Counted from the stretch's first letter, positions 48,201-56,660 are shown. The stretch: 64,000 bases of DNA from Nitrospira sp. CR1.2 (GCA_014055495.1 WIAG01000009.1:1-64000); one strand, 5' to 3'. The notes: generated by a model not told the origin, from the sequence alone. A program made the numbers and translations.

Positions 48201-48539
48201 GGCTGGCAATATGCCAGGGGATGGCATAACGAGCTGAGTGTCACGCCGGACTATGAAACCGCCGCGTTGCTCCTGCTGCTGCAGCAGGACATGCTGGCCT
48301 ATGTCGAGGAGACGGCGTCGGTGCCTGCGGTGGTGATCGGGGCGGGCATCACCCGGGCCTGGCTCGCGCAGCCGATGGCCGTGTCCAATCTTGCCATTCC
48401 TGGAGGCACCATCACGTGGCAGTGGGACGGGCATGTGATGCGCGTCACTCAGCGAGGGCCGTCACGCAATATTCGCTTGGGTCCGGCGTTCCCTGCCGGC
48501 ACGAAATTGGAGGTGACGCAGAAGCCGCCGGTTCGCTGA
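45243..48539 (+). CDS. Fusion of GT-C-like membrane region and alpha/alpha-toroid glycosidase-like domain
   Basis: The 1098-residue protein has an N-terminal half of about 10-11 membrane helices (residues about 48-440) in the manner of GT-C glycosyltransferases or ArnT/PMT-like proteins, with an acidic, loop-borne motif FWFEADTLREIS early on. A beta-rich stretch (about 480-670) follows. Residues about 677-1010 read as an alpha/alpha toroid (six-hairpin) domain, FYRSWHRQGAYITAALARAG, PEADAPGLAIWALTESAG and the later WGMLQQVWSRQ helices, as in GH15 or amylo-glucosidase-like enzymes. The joint of a transfer-type and a hydrolase-type module suggests polysaccharide processing at the inner membrane. 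No catalytic residue can be assigned confidently. It stands alone. Confidence 0.7.
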   Translation: MGMVKTGSRLRAIDRSRPARLADYLEFPAKWSIASPPRPVMLDRDDWVCAAVIALAVAVVCLLIARSLPSVLFQSMDFWFEADTLREISNMTRVHDDHYRTSVHPLFSLMTFVPVYLMKHALSVSPLRAVLLVSGLAAGLWGGTLYLMLRLLGCRLLDAALFTLLGLCSAASLFWLPIPNSYSWGSLSIMLALVLLLGAEQRAFGAAAYVAASALTLSFTVTNWMAGLLVSLARWPWRQAVQISVNALCLVVLLWGVQKFIFPSSEFFIGHRAESSFINHPQSGGLSNIATSFLFHSLVAPSVRFMKDDAYAQAKANAFRLADRLTFQFSTPGSAGRLGLVAVVLWSAVLLNGLWRLLVLDGLLRFRLVLGGLLLFEFALHLLYGEETFVYSLNFLPLLLAVAALGVVGPGRRIVATLTAFLLCCVAVNNWQQFQAAAHSATQFTPQRELMTTMMQQDPARPWPRSVGHVPLAVPGAPEGGTAYHEPGGDFSPQTPSFGVSLWLCDAKGLPVVISQTVPLNEIKQEFAPSAHPSIPAIVTNTPYYRATWSRLDATRWELRLKNATPYVPVIVIRSVGPAGGPVTALNQEEAQVTVNHRWAVSATPAPVAITLGDENRPDWMTAQSPATSWSGEAGWGYARMRFDSGAAKVDDEIRVVLSDLQPPVEMERSYRDTPRRARLALPDPRIQASMNAQITHLMMSLVDDETRPGDPALFYRSWHRQGAYITAALARAGDPTVGRVLSQFLATHDFGGGSGPEADAPGLAIWALTESAGYIADKVHDAWLWPHLLRKVGRIEQMMTSRSPIMEPYTVPAPHDFQHLRQTRSAVLARPARDGVIVGRVGEDWPLRYVNAVGYRGLLAAADFAERLGKRQYAARWRTEAQSLQESWSRQFPDGTEAGDSSAAGARSLVGSALRRNQLSQPLTTYRPTDERGTVTGQLAQAHQALRLGRPDAVWGMLQQVWSRQASPGLYTWETMRSMTDELADGWQYARGWHNELSVTPDYETAALLLLLQQDMLAYVEETASVPAVVIGAGITRAWLAQPMAVSNLAIPGGTITWQWDGHVMRVTQRGPSRNIRLGPAFPAGTKLEVTQKPPVR

Positions 48540-48567
48540 ATGAGAAAGTAGTTGAAACGTCTTGCAC

Positions 48568-49332
48568 TCAGAATGACTTGCTTCGGCTACCCAAGAATGT
48601 GACGACATGACCTCGTAAGGCTGCTGCGAAACGGTGAAAGTTGAGGTCTTCGGCTGGCTGTGTGAGTTTGGTTTTTCTTGAGTTGGTCGCCATCAGAAAG
48701 CAGGAGGCGGAATAGAGCCGCTCTAATATTAAGCGGCGGCAGAGCAGTTCGTAACGTTTGCTATACGACACTCCTCGATACCGGCGAATTGCTGTTGGTG
48801 CCTTGGTATACGTATCGCCTCGGAATTCAGGATCCACCTGAAAGTACGGTTCCTTGTTGACGACTGGTGTTTTCACATTGTCGCGATCTTCCAATAAGAA
48901 GAGATAGCCCAGAAATGGAGGAGGGGTCTGCCCAAAGCGGCCTTCTCGGAATGCCGTCCAAATGTCTTTTGCGCTGCCAACGGCTTCTTCTGCCCGATTG
49001 GTTACATTGTTGCCTATTGATTTGGCGGCTTGGGATTTGAACTCCATGGCTAAGACTAATGCGCCGTTTGAGACGACAATAAGATCCCATTTCTTTGTGG
49101 CTCTGAAATAACCTGGCAGCTCGAGCGCGCTTCTTGTGCGGATATCGACCTTTTGTAGCCCGGCTTCGCATAAAATGTCTGAAACCAAGACTTCCAAGGC
49201 ACCCATTTGGGTACCGCCTGTGACTTCTCCGCGAGTCCCGGCATCGATCTTTCCCGATTGGATCTGCTTTTCTTTATTCAGCCTCCGCGCGTTCCAATAG
49301 CTTTGGACAGCGGCCTGTAGCCTCTTCTCAAT
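48568..49332 (-). CDS. PaeR7I/XhoI-type restriction endonuclease, probable ATT start
   Basis: The 254-residue frame matches PaeR7I/XhoI (about 246 residues), which cut CTCGAG. The PD-(D/E)xK core is visible: WDLIVVSNGALVLAMEFKSQ, with Asp, Glu and Lys. SYSKRYELLCRRLILERLYSAS is also family-like. The first ATG (49206) would drop 42 residues including the conserved DAGTRGEVTGGTQ block. Upstream of it the frame has no ATG, GTG or TTG before a stop, but ATT at 49332 overlaps the methylase stop (ATTGA). I therefore place the start there; the alternative is a lost start codon. The gene follows the methylase on the same strand, which fits coupled expression. Confidence 0.8.
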   Translation of the reverse strand: MEKRLQAAVQSYWNARRLNKEKQIQSGKIDAGTRGEVTGGTQMGALEVLVSDILCEAGLQKVDIRTRSALELPGYFRATKKWDLIVVSNGALVLAMEFKSQAAKSIGNNVTNRAEEAVGSAKDIWTAFREGRFGQTPPPFLGYLFLLEDRDNVKTPVVNKEPYFQVDPEFRGDTYTKAPTAIRRYRGVSYSKRYELLCRRLILERLYSASCFLMATNSRKTKLTQPAEDLNFHRFAAALRGHVVTFLGSRSKSF

Positions 49333-51112
49333 GTCCGAGCACGGCCTCCATCGTATGAGGACCTATCCCAAAGATCTCCCCAGCCATGAGGGTTGCTCGA
49401 TCTCTATCGCGATGACGGAAGGCCTCCCTCAATACATCGGACTGTGTACTGGACAAGGTTTTGGGATCCGGGACTCGAATCAGGCGCAGGTACTGCGCCT
49501 GAAAACGCAGATAGCCACCTCGCATGCGGACTCCGTACGATTCGACAAAAAACTGGCAGAATTTTGACAGGAGAAACCCCCCAAGCACCTCTAGGTCCCA
49601 CTCCTCCGACTCAATGAAGTACAAATTGTGATGAGGATAGGTTTCCCCTTCGTCCAAGACGGGTTCCAGGCGGTTCTTAATATCCGGGATAAAGAGTTTG
49701 CGTTTGTGTGTCAGGGAGGGATTGACGCGGTCGATAGTCTTGTACCAACCGGTGACAGACTTCTCCGCCGTGTGACGGCGTTTCAACTCCGTTGCGTGCT
49801 GCTCGTAGTAGGCGCGAAGCTTGGGATAGTCGATCAGATCGACAAGACCATTCTCGCCCCAAGGGTTCACGAGATAGTGTCCAGACCAGTGTAGAGTTCC
49901 TCCAGCCAGATCTTTCGCCACTGCGAGTTTCAGCAACCGGGAGGACTCCACAAGCGCGTCATTGGTCGTAATGTAGATACGGTCGTTTCCGGTGGCAACC
50001 CCGATCCCTACTTTGGCACTCATTTCGAGAGCAGGAAGCCGCTCTTCCATTTGTCTAAGCAGTGCCAATTGTTCTGGGGAGTGGCAGGGCCAGGGAACCG
50101 AGCCCTTGAACCATGTGTTTACCACGGCCCTGTGAATGCCACTGGGGAGTGCTGGGCTACCTTCTCCCTGCAGTGCGGTCGCTAATTGTAGCGGCTGCAT
50201 GGTCTCAGCCTCCTGCCCAGCACTGGCAACAATGGTCGAGCGTTGAGTCTTGCGTCGAATCACCGTAATAGCAGGATAGGCATCCACCTCGTCATCAAAT
50301 GCGTTGGCATGATGCATGCTCACGAGCATGTCGACACTGTAAGCTGAGCTGATCAGCTTCCTGAGTTCGGCTCCGTATTGATTGCGCATCCATCGATCAG
50401 CGCAGATAAATGCACAGGTACCGTTGGGCTTCAGTTGTCGAAGCGCTGCCTCGAAAAATGCAACGTAGAGATCGGCACGCCCGCGCATCGTGGGATAAGC
50501 ATTGCGGTAAACCGAGGCTGTTTCCTCAGGGATGTCTTCGAGACGTATGTATGGAGGGTTCCCTACTATGAAATCGGCCGGTTCATGTCCGGCGTCCAGA
50601 AGGTAATCACGAGTGAAGACCCATGTGTCCGCTAGGTTGCTGGCCAATGACGGTTGGGCCCCATAGCGCACCAGAATATTGTGGATTAGGGCGCGAGAGC
50701 GAGCGGCGCTTGTCTCATTCAGCTCATAGGCGATTAATGATTTCCGGCACTCGGCCAGAGGAAGACCAAGATTTCGACAAGACTGTAGCAAGCGTTCGAC
50801 CATGGGCACGAGAAATGCTCCATTACCGCAAGCCGGTTCGATAGCCAGCGCATCCACCAAATTCCTGTCAGGGCAATAGCCGCTCAGGTCGAGGAGTAAC
50901 TCGACGACCCAACGTTTGGTGTAGACCACGCCTTTGGGGCCGATGGGGGTAGCGGAGGCAGGCTGGTGTGTCGGTGCAATGAGCTGGAGTTGAATGCCCT
51001 GCGTTGTTTCTGGTGGACTAAGTTGGTGATGTGCCACTAGGGCCTCATGGTGCTTTCGAGGTCTCGGCGGAAAGAAGCTCGTGATATTAGCTCGTTCGCA
51101 TTCATCGATCAA
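49328..51112 (-). CDS. Type II DNA adenine methyltransferase (PaeR7I/XhoI system partner)
   Basis: The 594-residue protein is an N6-adenine methyltransferase of the gamma type. Motif I is IEPACGNGAF (91-100), and the NPPY catalytic motif IV is at 185-188, followed by IRLEDIPEETASVYR. The C-terminal half holds a target-recognition region (LAGGTLHWSG, GGYLRFQAQYLRLIRVP). Together with the PaeR7I/XhoI-like endonuclease immediately downstream it forms a restriction-modification pair, so CTCGAG is the likely target. Its start is assigned by frame; no strong ribosome binding site is seen, and a GTG upstream or the next in-frame codon is possible. The O-methyltransferase gene is divergent. Confidence 0.85.
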   Translation of the reverse strand: MIDECERANITSFFPPRPRKHHEALVAHHQLSPPETTQGIQLQLIAPTHQPASATPIGPKGVVYTKRWVVELLLDLSGYCPDRNLVDALAIEPACGNGAFLVPMVERLLQSCRNLGLPLAECRKSLIAYELNETSAARSRALIHNILVRYGAQPSLASNLADTWVFTRDYLLDAGHEPADFIVGNPPYIRLEDIPEETASVYRNAYPTMRGRADLYVAFFEAALRQLKPNGTCAFICADRWMRNQYGAELRKLISSAYSVDMLVSMHHANAFDDEVDAYPAITVIRRKTQRSTIVASAGQEAETMQPLQLATALQGEGSPALPSGIHRAVVNTWFKGSVPWPCHSPEQLALLRQMEERLPALEMSAKVGIGVATGNDRIYITTNDALVESSRLLKLAVAKDLAGGTLHWSGHYLVNPWGENGLVDLIDYPKLRAYYEQHATELKRRHTAEKSVTGWYKTIDRVNPSLTHKRKLFIPDIKNRLEPVLDEGETYPHHNLYFIESEEWDLEVLGGFLLSKFCQFFVESYGVRMRGGYLRFQAQYLRLIRVPDPKTLSSTQSDVLREAFRHRDRDRATLMAGEIFGIGPHTMEAVLGH

Positions 51113-51234
51113 TACTGGTTTGGTGTAGCTTCACTTCGAATTCCCGCCCTCGCATCCACCCTCCCAAAGGATTACAATTCGGTCGATGCCGATCTGTCGC
51201 ATGGCTCTCACCATCTGACCGAGGAGTGCTGCCG

Positions 51235-52257
51235 ATGTTGAAACCCGAACCGGCCGGTGGGCCGACCCCGCAGTTGTTCTTCCAAACAGCCAATGCCTAT
51301 CAGCGCTCGCAGGCCCTCAAGGCTGCCGTAGAACTGGATCTGTTCACCGCCGTCGGATTGGGGCACGACCAGGTGTCGACACTGGCCGAGCGTTGCGGGT
51401 CCGCCAAGCGCGGGGTACGCATTCTTGCGGACTATCTGACGATCCAGGGGTTCCTCACCAAGGAAGGTGATCGGTACAAGTTGACGCCGGACAGCGCCGT
51501 ATTTCTTGATCGGCGGTCGCCGGCCTACATGGGGTCGGTGTTGGGGTTCCTGCATGCACCGAAGTTCATTGCGGCCTTCGAAAATTTGACCGAAGCGGTG
51601 CGCAAAGGGGGAACGGTGGCAGGCGAGGCGGGAACGGTATCTCCCGAGCATCCCCTCTGGGTGGATTTCGCCCGCTCCATGATCCCGATGATGGCCAAGC
51701 CGGCGGAAGAGATCGGCATGTTCGTGCGGCAGTCGCAGCCGAACGTCAAAAAGGTGCTGGACATCGCCGCGGGGCATGGACTCTTTGGAATAGAAATCGC
51801 AACCCGCTGTCCGGAGGCCGAGGTGACGGCCTTGGACTGGCCCAAGGTACTGACCGTGGCTCGCGAGCTCGCCAAAGAGTCCGGTATCGAGTCGCGATAC
51901 CGGACCATCGCGGGCGACGCGTTTCAGCAGGAGTTCGGCGGGGGCTACGATCTCGTCCTGCTTACCAACTTTCTCCACCATTTCTCGGCGCAGACCTGTG
52001 AGTTGTTGTTACGCAAGATTCATCGGTCGCTGGCGCCGGGCGGGCGGGTCATCACGTTGGAGTTCGTGCCGCACGACGACCGGGTGACCCCGCCTCCGGT
52101 CGCGGAATTCAGCTTGATCATGTTGGCGACGACGCCGGACGGCGATGCCTACACCTTTCGGGAGTACGAGCAGATGTTCGCGGCAGCGGGATTCGCGAAA
52201 ACGGAGTTGCACCCCGTGGCCGGGTCGATCGAACAGGTGCTGGTGTCATCAATCTAG
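51235..52257 (+). CDS. O-methyltransferase-type SAM-dependent methyltransferase with dimerisation domain
   Basis: The 340-residue protein has an N-terminal dimerisation winged helix (about 10-100, ALKAAVELDLFTAVG, ILADYLTIQGFL) and a class I Rossmann domain with SAM motif VLDIAAGHGLFGIEIA at about 175. It matches the bacterial methyltransferase group related to plant O-methyltransferases (AcetylSerotonin-type), whose substrate is usually a phenol or polyketide; not identified here. The start at 51235 has a GAGGAG site 8 bases upstream; a GTG at 51226 is in frame but lies inside that site. It is divergent from the methylase and unlinked to other biosynthetic genes. Confidence 0.85.
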   Translation: MLKPEPAGGPTPQLFFQTANAYQRSQALKAAVELDLFTAVGLGHDQVSTLAERCGSAKRGVRILADYLTIQGFLTKEGDRYKLTPDSAVFLDRRSPAYMGSVLGFLHAPKFIAAFENLTEAVRKGGTVAGEAGTVSPEHPLWVDFARSMIPMMAKPAEEIGMFVRQSQPNVKKVLDIAAGHGLFGIEIATRCPEAEVTALDWPKVLTVARELAKESGIESRYRTIAGDAFQQEFGGGYDLVLLTNFLHHFSAQTCELLLRKIHRSLAPGGRVITLEFVPHDDRVTPPPVAEFSLIMLATTPDGDAYTFREYEQMFAAAGFAKTELHPVAGSIEQVLVSSI

Positions 52258-52333
52258 CCTGCACCGGATCTATCGGCGATGGATGTGCACGAGTTCGACG
52301 AAGGCGCCAAGGTGAGGCGGGTCATGGCGTGGT

Positions 52334-52777
52334 ATGTCCCCTAACATTCGGTCGCCGCGTGTGCGGCTGGGCGGGTATGTCATTTTGCCGCGCCTGATCG
52401 ACAAGGTACGGCTCCATGCGCAGGGGCTTCTGCCTGAATCCTATGTGCCGTTCCTGCTTCGTCCAGGTTTGCCCTTGGACGGACGGTTTCTCGCGTTCAC
52501 CGGGTTGCAACCGGAGGTGTTTCGACAGGCGGTGCTTTCGAAGGCTGATGATGGGGACATCCTGACCTGGGTGATGCGCGAGGCGGTGCTCCACAGCTTT
52601 CAGGAAATCGAAGCCTGGAGTGACGCGTTGGAGCGACTCCGCCCGGACCGAGCCTTGGCAAGACTCTTGGGCCGGCTCAGCCCTGAGTTGGCGAAACAAG
52701 TCGATTTCGCGCAGCACCCTCTGTTCGATCTGCTCGATATGGATGAAGGCCGCAGACCGATGCCCACCGATTGCTGA
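52334..52777 (+). CDS. DUF5069-domain protein
   Basis: The 147-residue protein matches the DUF5069 pattern: a start SPRVRLGGYVILPRLIDKVR, then a Gly/Leu/Pro segment and ILTWVMREAVLHSFQEIEAWSD, all helical. No function is known. There is no signal or membrane segment. The start at 52334 follows a ribosome binding site poorly (ATG in TGGTATGTCC), so an internal start is possible. It lies 76 bases after the methyltransferase gene. Confidence 0.75.
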   Translation: MSPNIRSPRVRLGGYVILPRLIDKVRLHAQGLLPESYVPFLLRPGLPLDGRFLAFTGLQPEVFRQAVLSKADDGDILTWVMREAVLHSFQEIEAWSDALERLRPDRALARLLGRLSPELAKQVDFAQHPLFDLLDMDEGRRPMPTDC

Positions 52778-52939
52778 TGCGCTGTCGTCAGCTGAACCTG
52801 CTAGAACCAGGGTTTTCCAGAGGTGCCTTCTTCTCACCGTCAGGGTTTAATACCCATAGACACCATGCGGGCTGCCGCCGCATGGTACCGGGCGAGTTGA
52901 ACGAAACGTGAACGGCTGCCAGGCCAAGAGGTGGTTGCC

Positions 52940-53119
52940 ATGTTCCTCAAGTGGGCTGCCATTTTTTTCATCATCGCGATGGCTGCCGGAGCGATGGGAT
53001 TCGGGGGCGTCGCGCAAGGCGCTACGGAGATCGCGCAGATTCTCTTTTATATCTTCCTCGCGATTTGCGGAACGTTCCTCGTGGCGGGTATCCTCCTTGC
53101 CGAGAAACTATCCTCCTGA
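52940..53119 (+). CDS. DUF1328 small membrane protein
   Basis: The 59-residue protein has two membrane helices (about 3-22 and 34-55) and the GVAQGATEIAQILFYIFLA signature of DUF1328 (YtjA family), small inner-membrane proteins of unknown function. I start at ATG 52940 after an AGAGGTGG site; a GTG at 52931 in frame is also possible. Usually these genes are single and stress-linked in proteobacteria, which is only a comparison. Confidence 0.85.
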   Translation: MFLKWAAIFFIIAMAAGAMGFGGVAQGATEIAQILFYIFLAICGTFLVAGILLAEKLSS

Positions 53120-53176
53120 GCGGTTGAGGCAGGGGCACGGGCGGTGAAAGGCGTCACCGGACGGTAGAGACGTCGA

Positions 53177-54949
53177 TCAAAATCCCCGGCCGCCTCCACC
53201 GCCGAAGCCTCCACCGGATGATCCGCCTCCGCTGAATCCTGATCCGCCTGAGCTACGCGGTGCGGACGTCATCGTCGAACCGGTGCGCGACGCCATATCA
53301 CCCATGCGGCGTGTGAAACCCCGTGTATTGAATTGGGCGAGGTCGCTCCCTTGATACCAGGCCGGAGCGGTCGTCACGATGGATTCGAACGCACGAGCCC
53401 AGTTTGTCTCCACCCCCAAGGCCATCGCATAGGGCAGGAACGTCTCAAACAGTTCCGGCGTCTTGACGACGCGCTCAAACCGGTCAGCTTCGACCCTCGT
53501 CAGAAACTCCTCAAAGCCGAGCACGCCTTCCAATGCGCGTGTTCCTTTCACCGTTCTTGCCGGCATGATACGGCCGAAGCCCGCCACGATCACTCCCGAG
53601 AGGATACCGGCGGTGAAGAACGCCGGCGGGGCAAGCTCCCAGTTGTCGGCCACGGCGGCAAGCCCGAAGGTGAGCCCCAACGCCAGCGCGCCTCCGGCGA
53701 GGTAATAGTTCTGTTTCACGCGGTCGGGTCGTTGCCCATAGTAGGCGCGGGCTTGGAGCGAGTCGAAGATCGCGTCACGAATTCCAGGCAGGGAACGGTA
53801 GAATGTGTTTTCCAAACTGCCGAGCGAGACCGCATCGCCGTCTACATCCTTATACAGGGCTTGGAGCAGGAGACGCTCATGTGCCGGGAGTCCGGCCCAG
53901 TTCTCCTTGGGTGTGATGCGGTGGAAGGCGTAGTCGGTACTCGTCCAAAGGCCGAAGAGCTGTTCGGTCTTCTGTTCCTTGATGCGCAGGTAGCCGCGCA
54001 CGGCGAGATGGACCACCGTGGCGGTGATATCCCGCACGTCGGGACTCTCATCCGCGAGGGTGCCGACTTCCGCCGGGGTCAGTTTGTCGGGTGGTTCGTA
54101 GGCGACGACGATCGGCCGTAGGCGCGGGTCTCGTCCTCTGGTCCACCAGAGTCGAAGCATCACGGCCAACACACACGGCGGGACGGCCAACGGCCAATTC
54201 GCTCCAAGGAATTGTTGGGCCCGGTCCACCGACGTGGGCCCAGCGACGAGGCCTTTGTCCCATCCGACCACCGCGGTGAGGCCCTCACGGAACCCAAGTT
54301 GTCGGGTCATCGTCATGGTGATACGTGATCCGTCGATGGAGACCGTCGCCGCCTCTTCTCTCGCTCCGTAGGCGCCGGTGAATGCGAGGGCCCGCACGCC
54401 GGCGGCATTCGGCGGAAGCAGGATGCGAGCGGACGCCTGCTCGATCGGGACGTCCCATTCATCGCCCGTGACATTCCAGTAAAGTTCGTCGTGGTCGTCG
54501 AAGAACTTCAGACCGTTCCGCACCCGGTATGTCAACACGAAGGTGCGGGTGGCATCCGTCGCGCCAGGGATCCAGATCTTGAAGTTGCGGTAGTGTCGCT
54601 CCCGGCTGCTCTCATATTGAAGCGCGTTTCCTTGCTCGTCGGTGACCGAGACCATGTCGAGCCGCAGTTGGTAATTGAAGCCTTGCGGGGTACGGTAGTC
54701 GACAGGAATGAGACGTTCGATACCGTTCCAGGAGCCTTCGAAGCGAGGGCTGACGGTCTCGGTGACGAGGAGATCGCCGCTCGGAAGGACTTGGAGGTCG
54801 ACGTCGAAGCGGCTGAGCACGAACGAGCGCGCCTCAGCTGGCAGCAGGCTCAGGCATTGAAGAAGGCACAGCAGAGCCAGGCAGGCCAGGGCGGGAGGGC
54901 AGTGTGGATGTCGTCTGGCTCTCACGGTCGGACCGGCGGCACGGCCCAC
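53177..54949 (-). CDS. DUF2207 membrane protein with Gly-rich tail
   Basis: The 590-residue protein has a signal peptide (about 1-40), an extracytoplasmic DUF2207 domain (about 42-225, FDVDLQVLPSGDLLVTETV, ending near QFLGANWP), a membrane helix, a cytoplasmic part and two further helices (about 430-475), and a Gly/Ser-rich C-terminus (GGSSGGGFGGGG). It starts with GTG one base after the LemA stop. LemA and DUF2207 genes often co-occur; neither has an established reaction. The Gly-rich end resembles the tails of TPM-domain proteins in the same operons. I infer the pair acts at the cell envelope. Confidence 0.88.
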   Translation of the reverse strand: MGRAAGPTVRARRHPHCPPALACLALLCLLQCLSLLPAEARSFVLSRFDVDLQVLPSGDLLVTETVSPRFEGSWNGIERLIPVDYRTPQGFNYQLRLDMVSVTDEQGNALQYESSRERHYRNFKIWIPGATDATRTFVLTYRVRNGLKFFDDHDELYWNVTGDEWDVPIEQASARILLPPNAAGVRALAFTGAYGAREEAATVSIDGSRITMTMTRQLGFREGLTAVVGWDKGLVAGPTSVDRAQQFLGANWPLAVPPCVLAVMLRLWWTRGRDPRLRPIVVAYEPPDKLTPAEVGTLADESPDVRDITATVVHLAVRGYLRIKEQKTEQLFGLWTSTDYAFHRITPKENWAGLPAHERLLLQALYKDVDGDAVSLGSLENTFYRSLPGIRDAIFDSLQARAYYGQRPDRVKQNYYLAGGALALGLTFGLAAVADNWELAPPAFFTAGILSGVIVAGFGRIMPARTVKGTRALEGVLGFEEFLTRVEADRFERVVKTPELFETFLPYAMALGVETNWARAFESIVTTAPAWYQGSDLAQFNTRGFTRRMGDMASRTGSTMTSAPRSSGGSGFSGGGSSGGGFGGGGGRGF

Positions 54950-54950
54950 G

Positions 54951-55499
54951 CTAGAATTGTACCCGCGGCGGTTCGCGTTGGACGGTGTCGGTCAATTCGA
55001 AGAACTGCCGTCCTACGAAACCGAACCATTGCGCGATGAAGTTGGTTGGGATTTCGAGGCGCTTGGCGTTGTAATCGCGCACCACGGCATTGTAGTAGCG
55101 GCGGGCGTTTTGGACCGCATCTTCAATCTGGTTCAGGCTGCCCTGCAATTGGGTGAAGGCTTCGACAGCTCGTAACTGCGGATAGGCTTCGGCCAGGGCA
55201 AAGAGTGAGCGCAATGATTGCGTGAGTTGGTTTTCAGCCGTGGCTTTGGCTTCCGGTCCCTGCGCCGCCATGGCTTTGGCCCGGGCGTTGATCACCGCTT
55301 CAAGGGCGCCCTTTTCATGCGCGGCGTAGGCTTTGACGGTCTCGACGAGGTTCGGGATCAGGTCGTACCGACGCTTGAGCTGGACATCGATATCGGCCCA
55401 GGCGCTTTCGCAAGCGGCGCGGAGCCGTACTAGACCGTTGTACATCCCGATGACGATCAGCACGAGCAGCACGAACACGGCGAGGACGATCCAGCCCAT
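54951..55499 (-). CDS. lemA: LemA-family protein
   Basis: The 182-residue protein has one N-terminal membrane helix (about 2-22) and the helical LemA domain: YNGLVRLRAACESAWADIDV, QLKRRYDLIPNLVETVK, then a coiled Ala/Gln-rich stretch, and the C-terminal NAKRLEIPTNFIAQWFGF. The start at 55499 has an AAGGAGA site; the frame is open 38 codons further but that part is not LemA. It is followed by the DUF2207 gene with one base between stop and GTG, so the two form an operon. Function unknown; N-terminus out or in is not certain. Confidence 0.9.
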   Translation of the reverse strand: MGWIVLAVFVLLVLIVIGMYNGLVRLRAACESAWADIDVQLKRRYDLIPNLVETVKAYAAHEKGALEAVINARAKAMAAQGPEAKATAENQLTQSLRSLFALAEAYPQLRAVEAFTQLQGSLNQIEDAVQNARRYYNAVVRDYNAKRLEIPTNFIAQWFGFVGRQFFELTDTVQREPPRVQF

Positions 55500-55763
55500 C
55501 GGTGTCTCCTTGCGGATTCGGGTGAAGGTACGTACAGAGCCTGGTCGATGATAGCCTGCCCCTGGACATCTGTAAAGCTGTCGAGGAGTCCCTGCCTTAC
55601 GAGAGCACACCAACCATGAGGGGGTCTTGGCTTCAGAAATGATGCGGCGGCAGCATGCAGGGGCGTGACTTTCTGCGATTCCCCGGGTATTCTCTCCGCG
55701 ACGTGATCAGGGAATCGCCGTCGAACCTGGAGTTGGATGGGTGGTCAATTCATGGAGGCGTGT

Positions 55764-56090
55764 ATGCGGCGTTGTAAGGAACGAGTCTGGCCGGAGATGG
55801 TCGTGCTGCTGCTCTGTCTGGTCGGCACGTCGTTTTTGGCTCCGGTGATTGTACCGGCGGAGGAGACGATCGTTGAACTCAACAGCCCGGAGGTCGTTCG
55901 TCAGGTGCTTGAATTGCAGGTGGGGAAGCGTGTGAAGGTCAAACTGCTGTCCGGGCAGGATCTGGACGGGAAGGTGACGAAGGTCGGAACACAAGCGGTC
56001 ACGCTCAGTGAATTATCCGGCATGGAATTCTTCGATGCGACCGTCCGATTGGATCAGGTGGCCGCGGTGATCGTGCGGCACACTAAGTAA
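55764..56090 (+). CDS. Small exported protein of unknown function
   Basis: The 108-residue protein has an N-terminal hydrophobic segment (about 9-26, VVLLLCLVGTSFLAPVIV) as a signal or anchor and a beta-rich mature domain (LQVGKRVKVKLLSGQDLDGKV, then LSGMEFFDATVRLDQVAAVIV), an Sm-like or SH3-like pattern by eye. A GGAGG site precedes ATG 55764, so I prefer it to the frame start at 55737. The role is unknown. It is divergent from lemA and 56 bases before the DUF4188 gene. Confidence 0.6.
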   Translation: MRRCKERVWPEMVVLLLCLVGTSFLAPVIVPAEETIVELNSPEVVRQVLELQVGKRVKVKLLSGQDLDGKVTKVGTQAVTLSELSGMEFFDATVRLDQVAAVIVRHTK

Positions 56091-56146
56091 TCATTCTTCC
56101 AATGTCGCACTGGTCTGTCCAGTCTGTTCTACCAAACCGGGAAGCG

Positions 56147-56660
56147 ATGATGCCCCGCCAAACCCTACGCAGGACCGTTGACCTGTCCGGCTTTCCGGAT
56201 CTCGTGGTCATCTACCTCGGCATGAGGGTCAACCACTGGACGGGACTGAAGACGGTATTCGGCTTCGGTCCCAAGATCGCCCGGTCGGTGGAGGCTCAAC
56301 CGGACGGGCTGTTGCATCTATGAGCAGCTGCTCTGGTCGATGCTGCCGCCACATGTCGGGATGCGGCAATATTGGCGAGACTTCGATGCGCTCGAGCGCT
56401 GGGCGCATTCCGATCCCCATCGTCAATGGTGGCAGCAGTTTCTTCGCGATACCGGGGGGACGGGGTTCTGGCACGAGACGTATTTCATGCGCGGCGGGAT
56501 GGAGGCGGTGTACGACGACATTCTGCAGGAGATCGGGTTTCTGCGATTCGCGCCGGCACGGGAAGCCAAGGGCCCGCTGTTTTCTGCCCGAAGTCGAGCG
56601 GGGCGCACCGGTGAACCGGCGTTGCCGCCGGCGGTGACGGAAGAAGAATTGGATCGGTAA
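56147..56660 (+). CDS. DUF4188-type protein, frameshifted
   Basis: The first frame begins MPRQTLRRTVDLSGFPDLVV and passes through YLGMRVN and GFGPKIARSV to a TGA at 56321. The homologous sequence continues in another frame from about 56319, YEQLLWSMLPPHVGMRQYW, then WWQQFLRDTGGTGFWHETYF and MRGGMEAVYDDI, to the stop at 56660. DUF4188 proteins, sometimes annotated as monooxygenase-like, are normally one frame of about 150 residues. One base inserted or deleted in 56312-56320 explains the split. The C-terminal half is intact. I cannot tell a mutation from a base-calling error. Confidence 0.75.
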
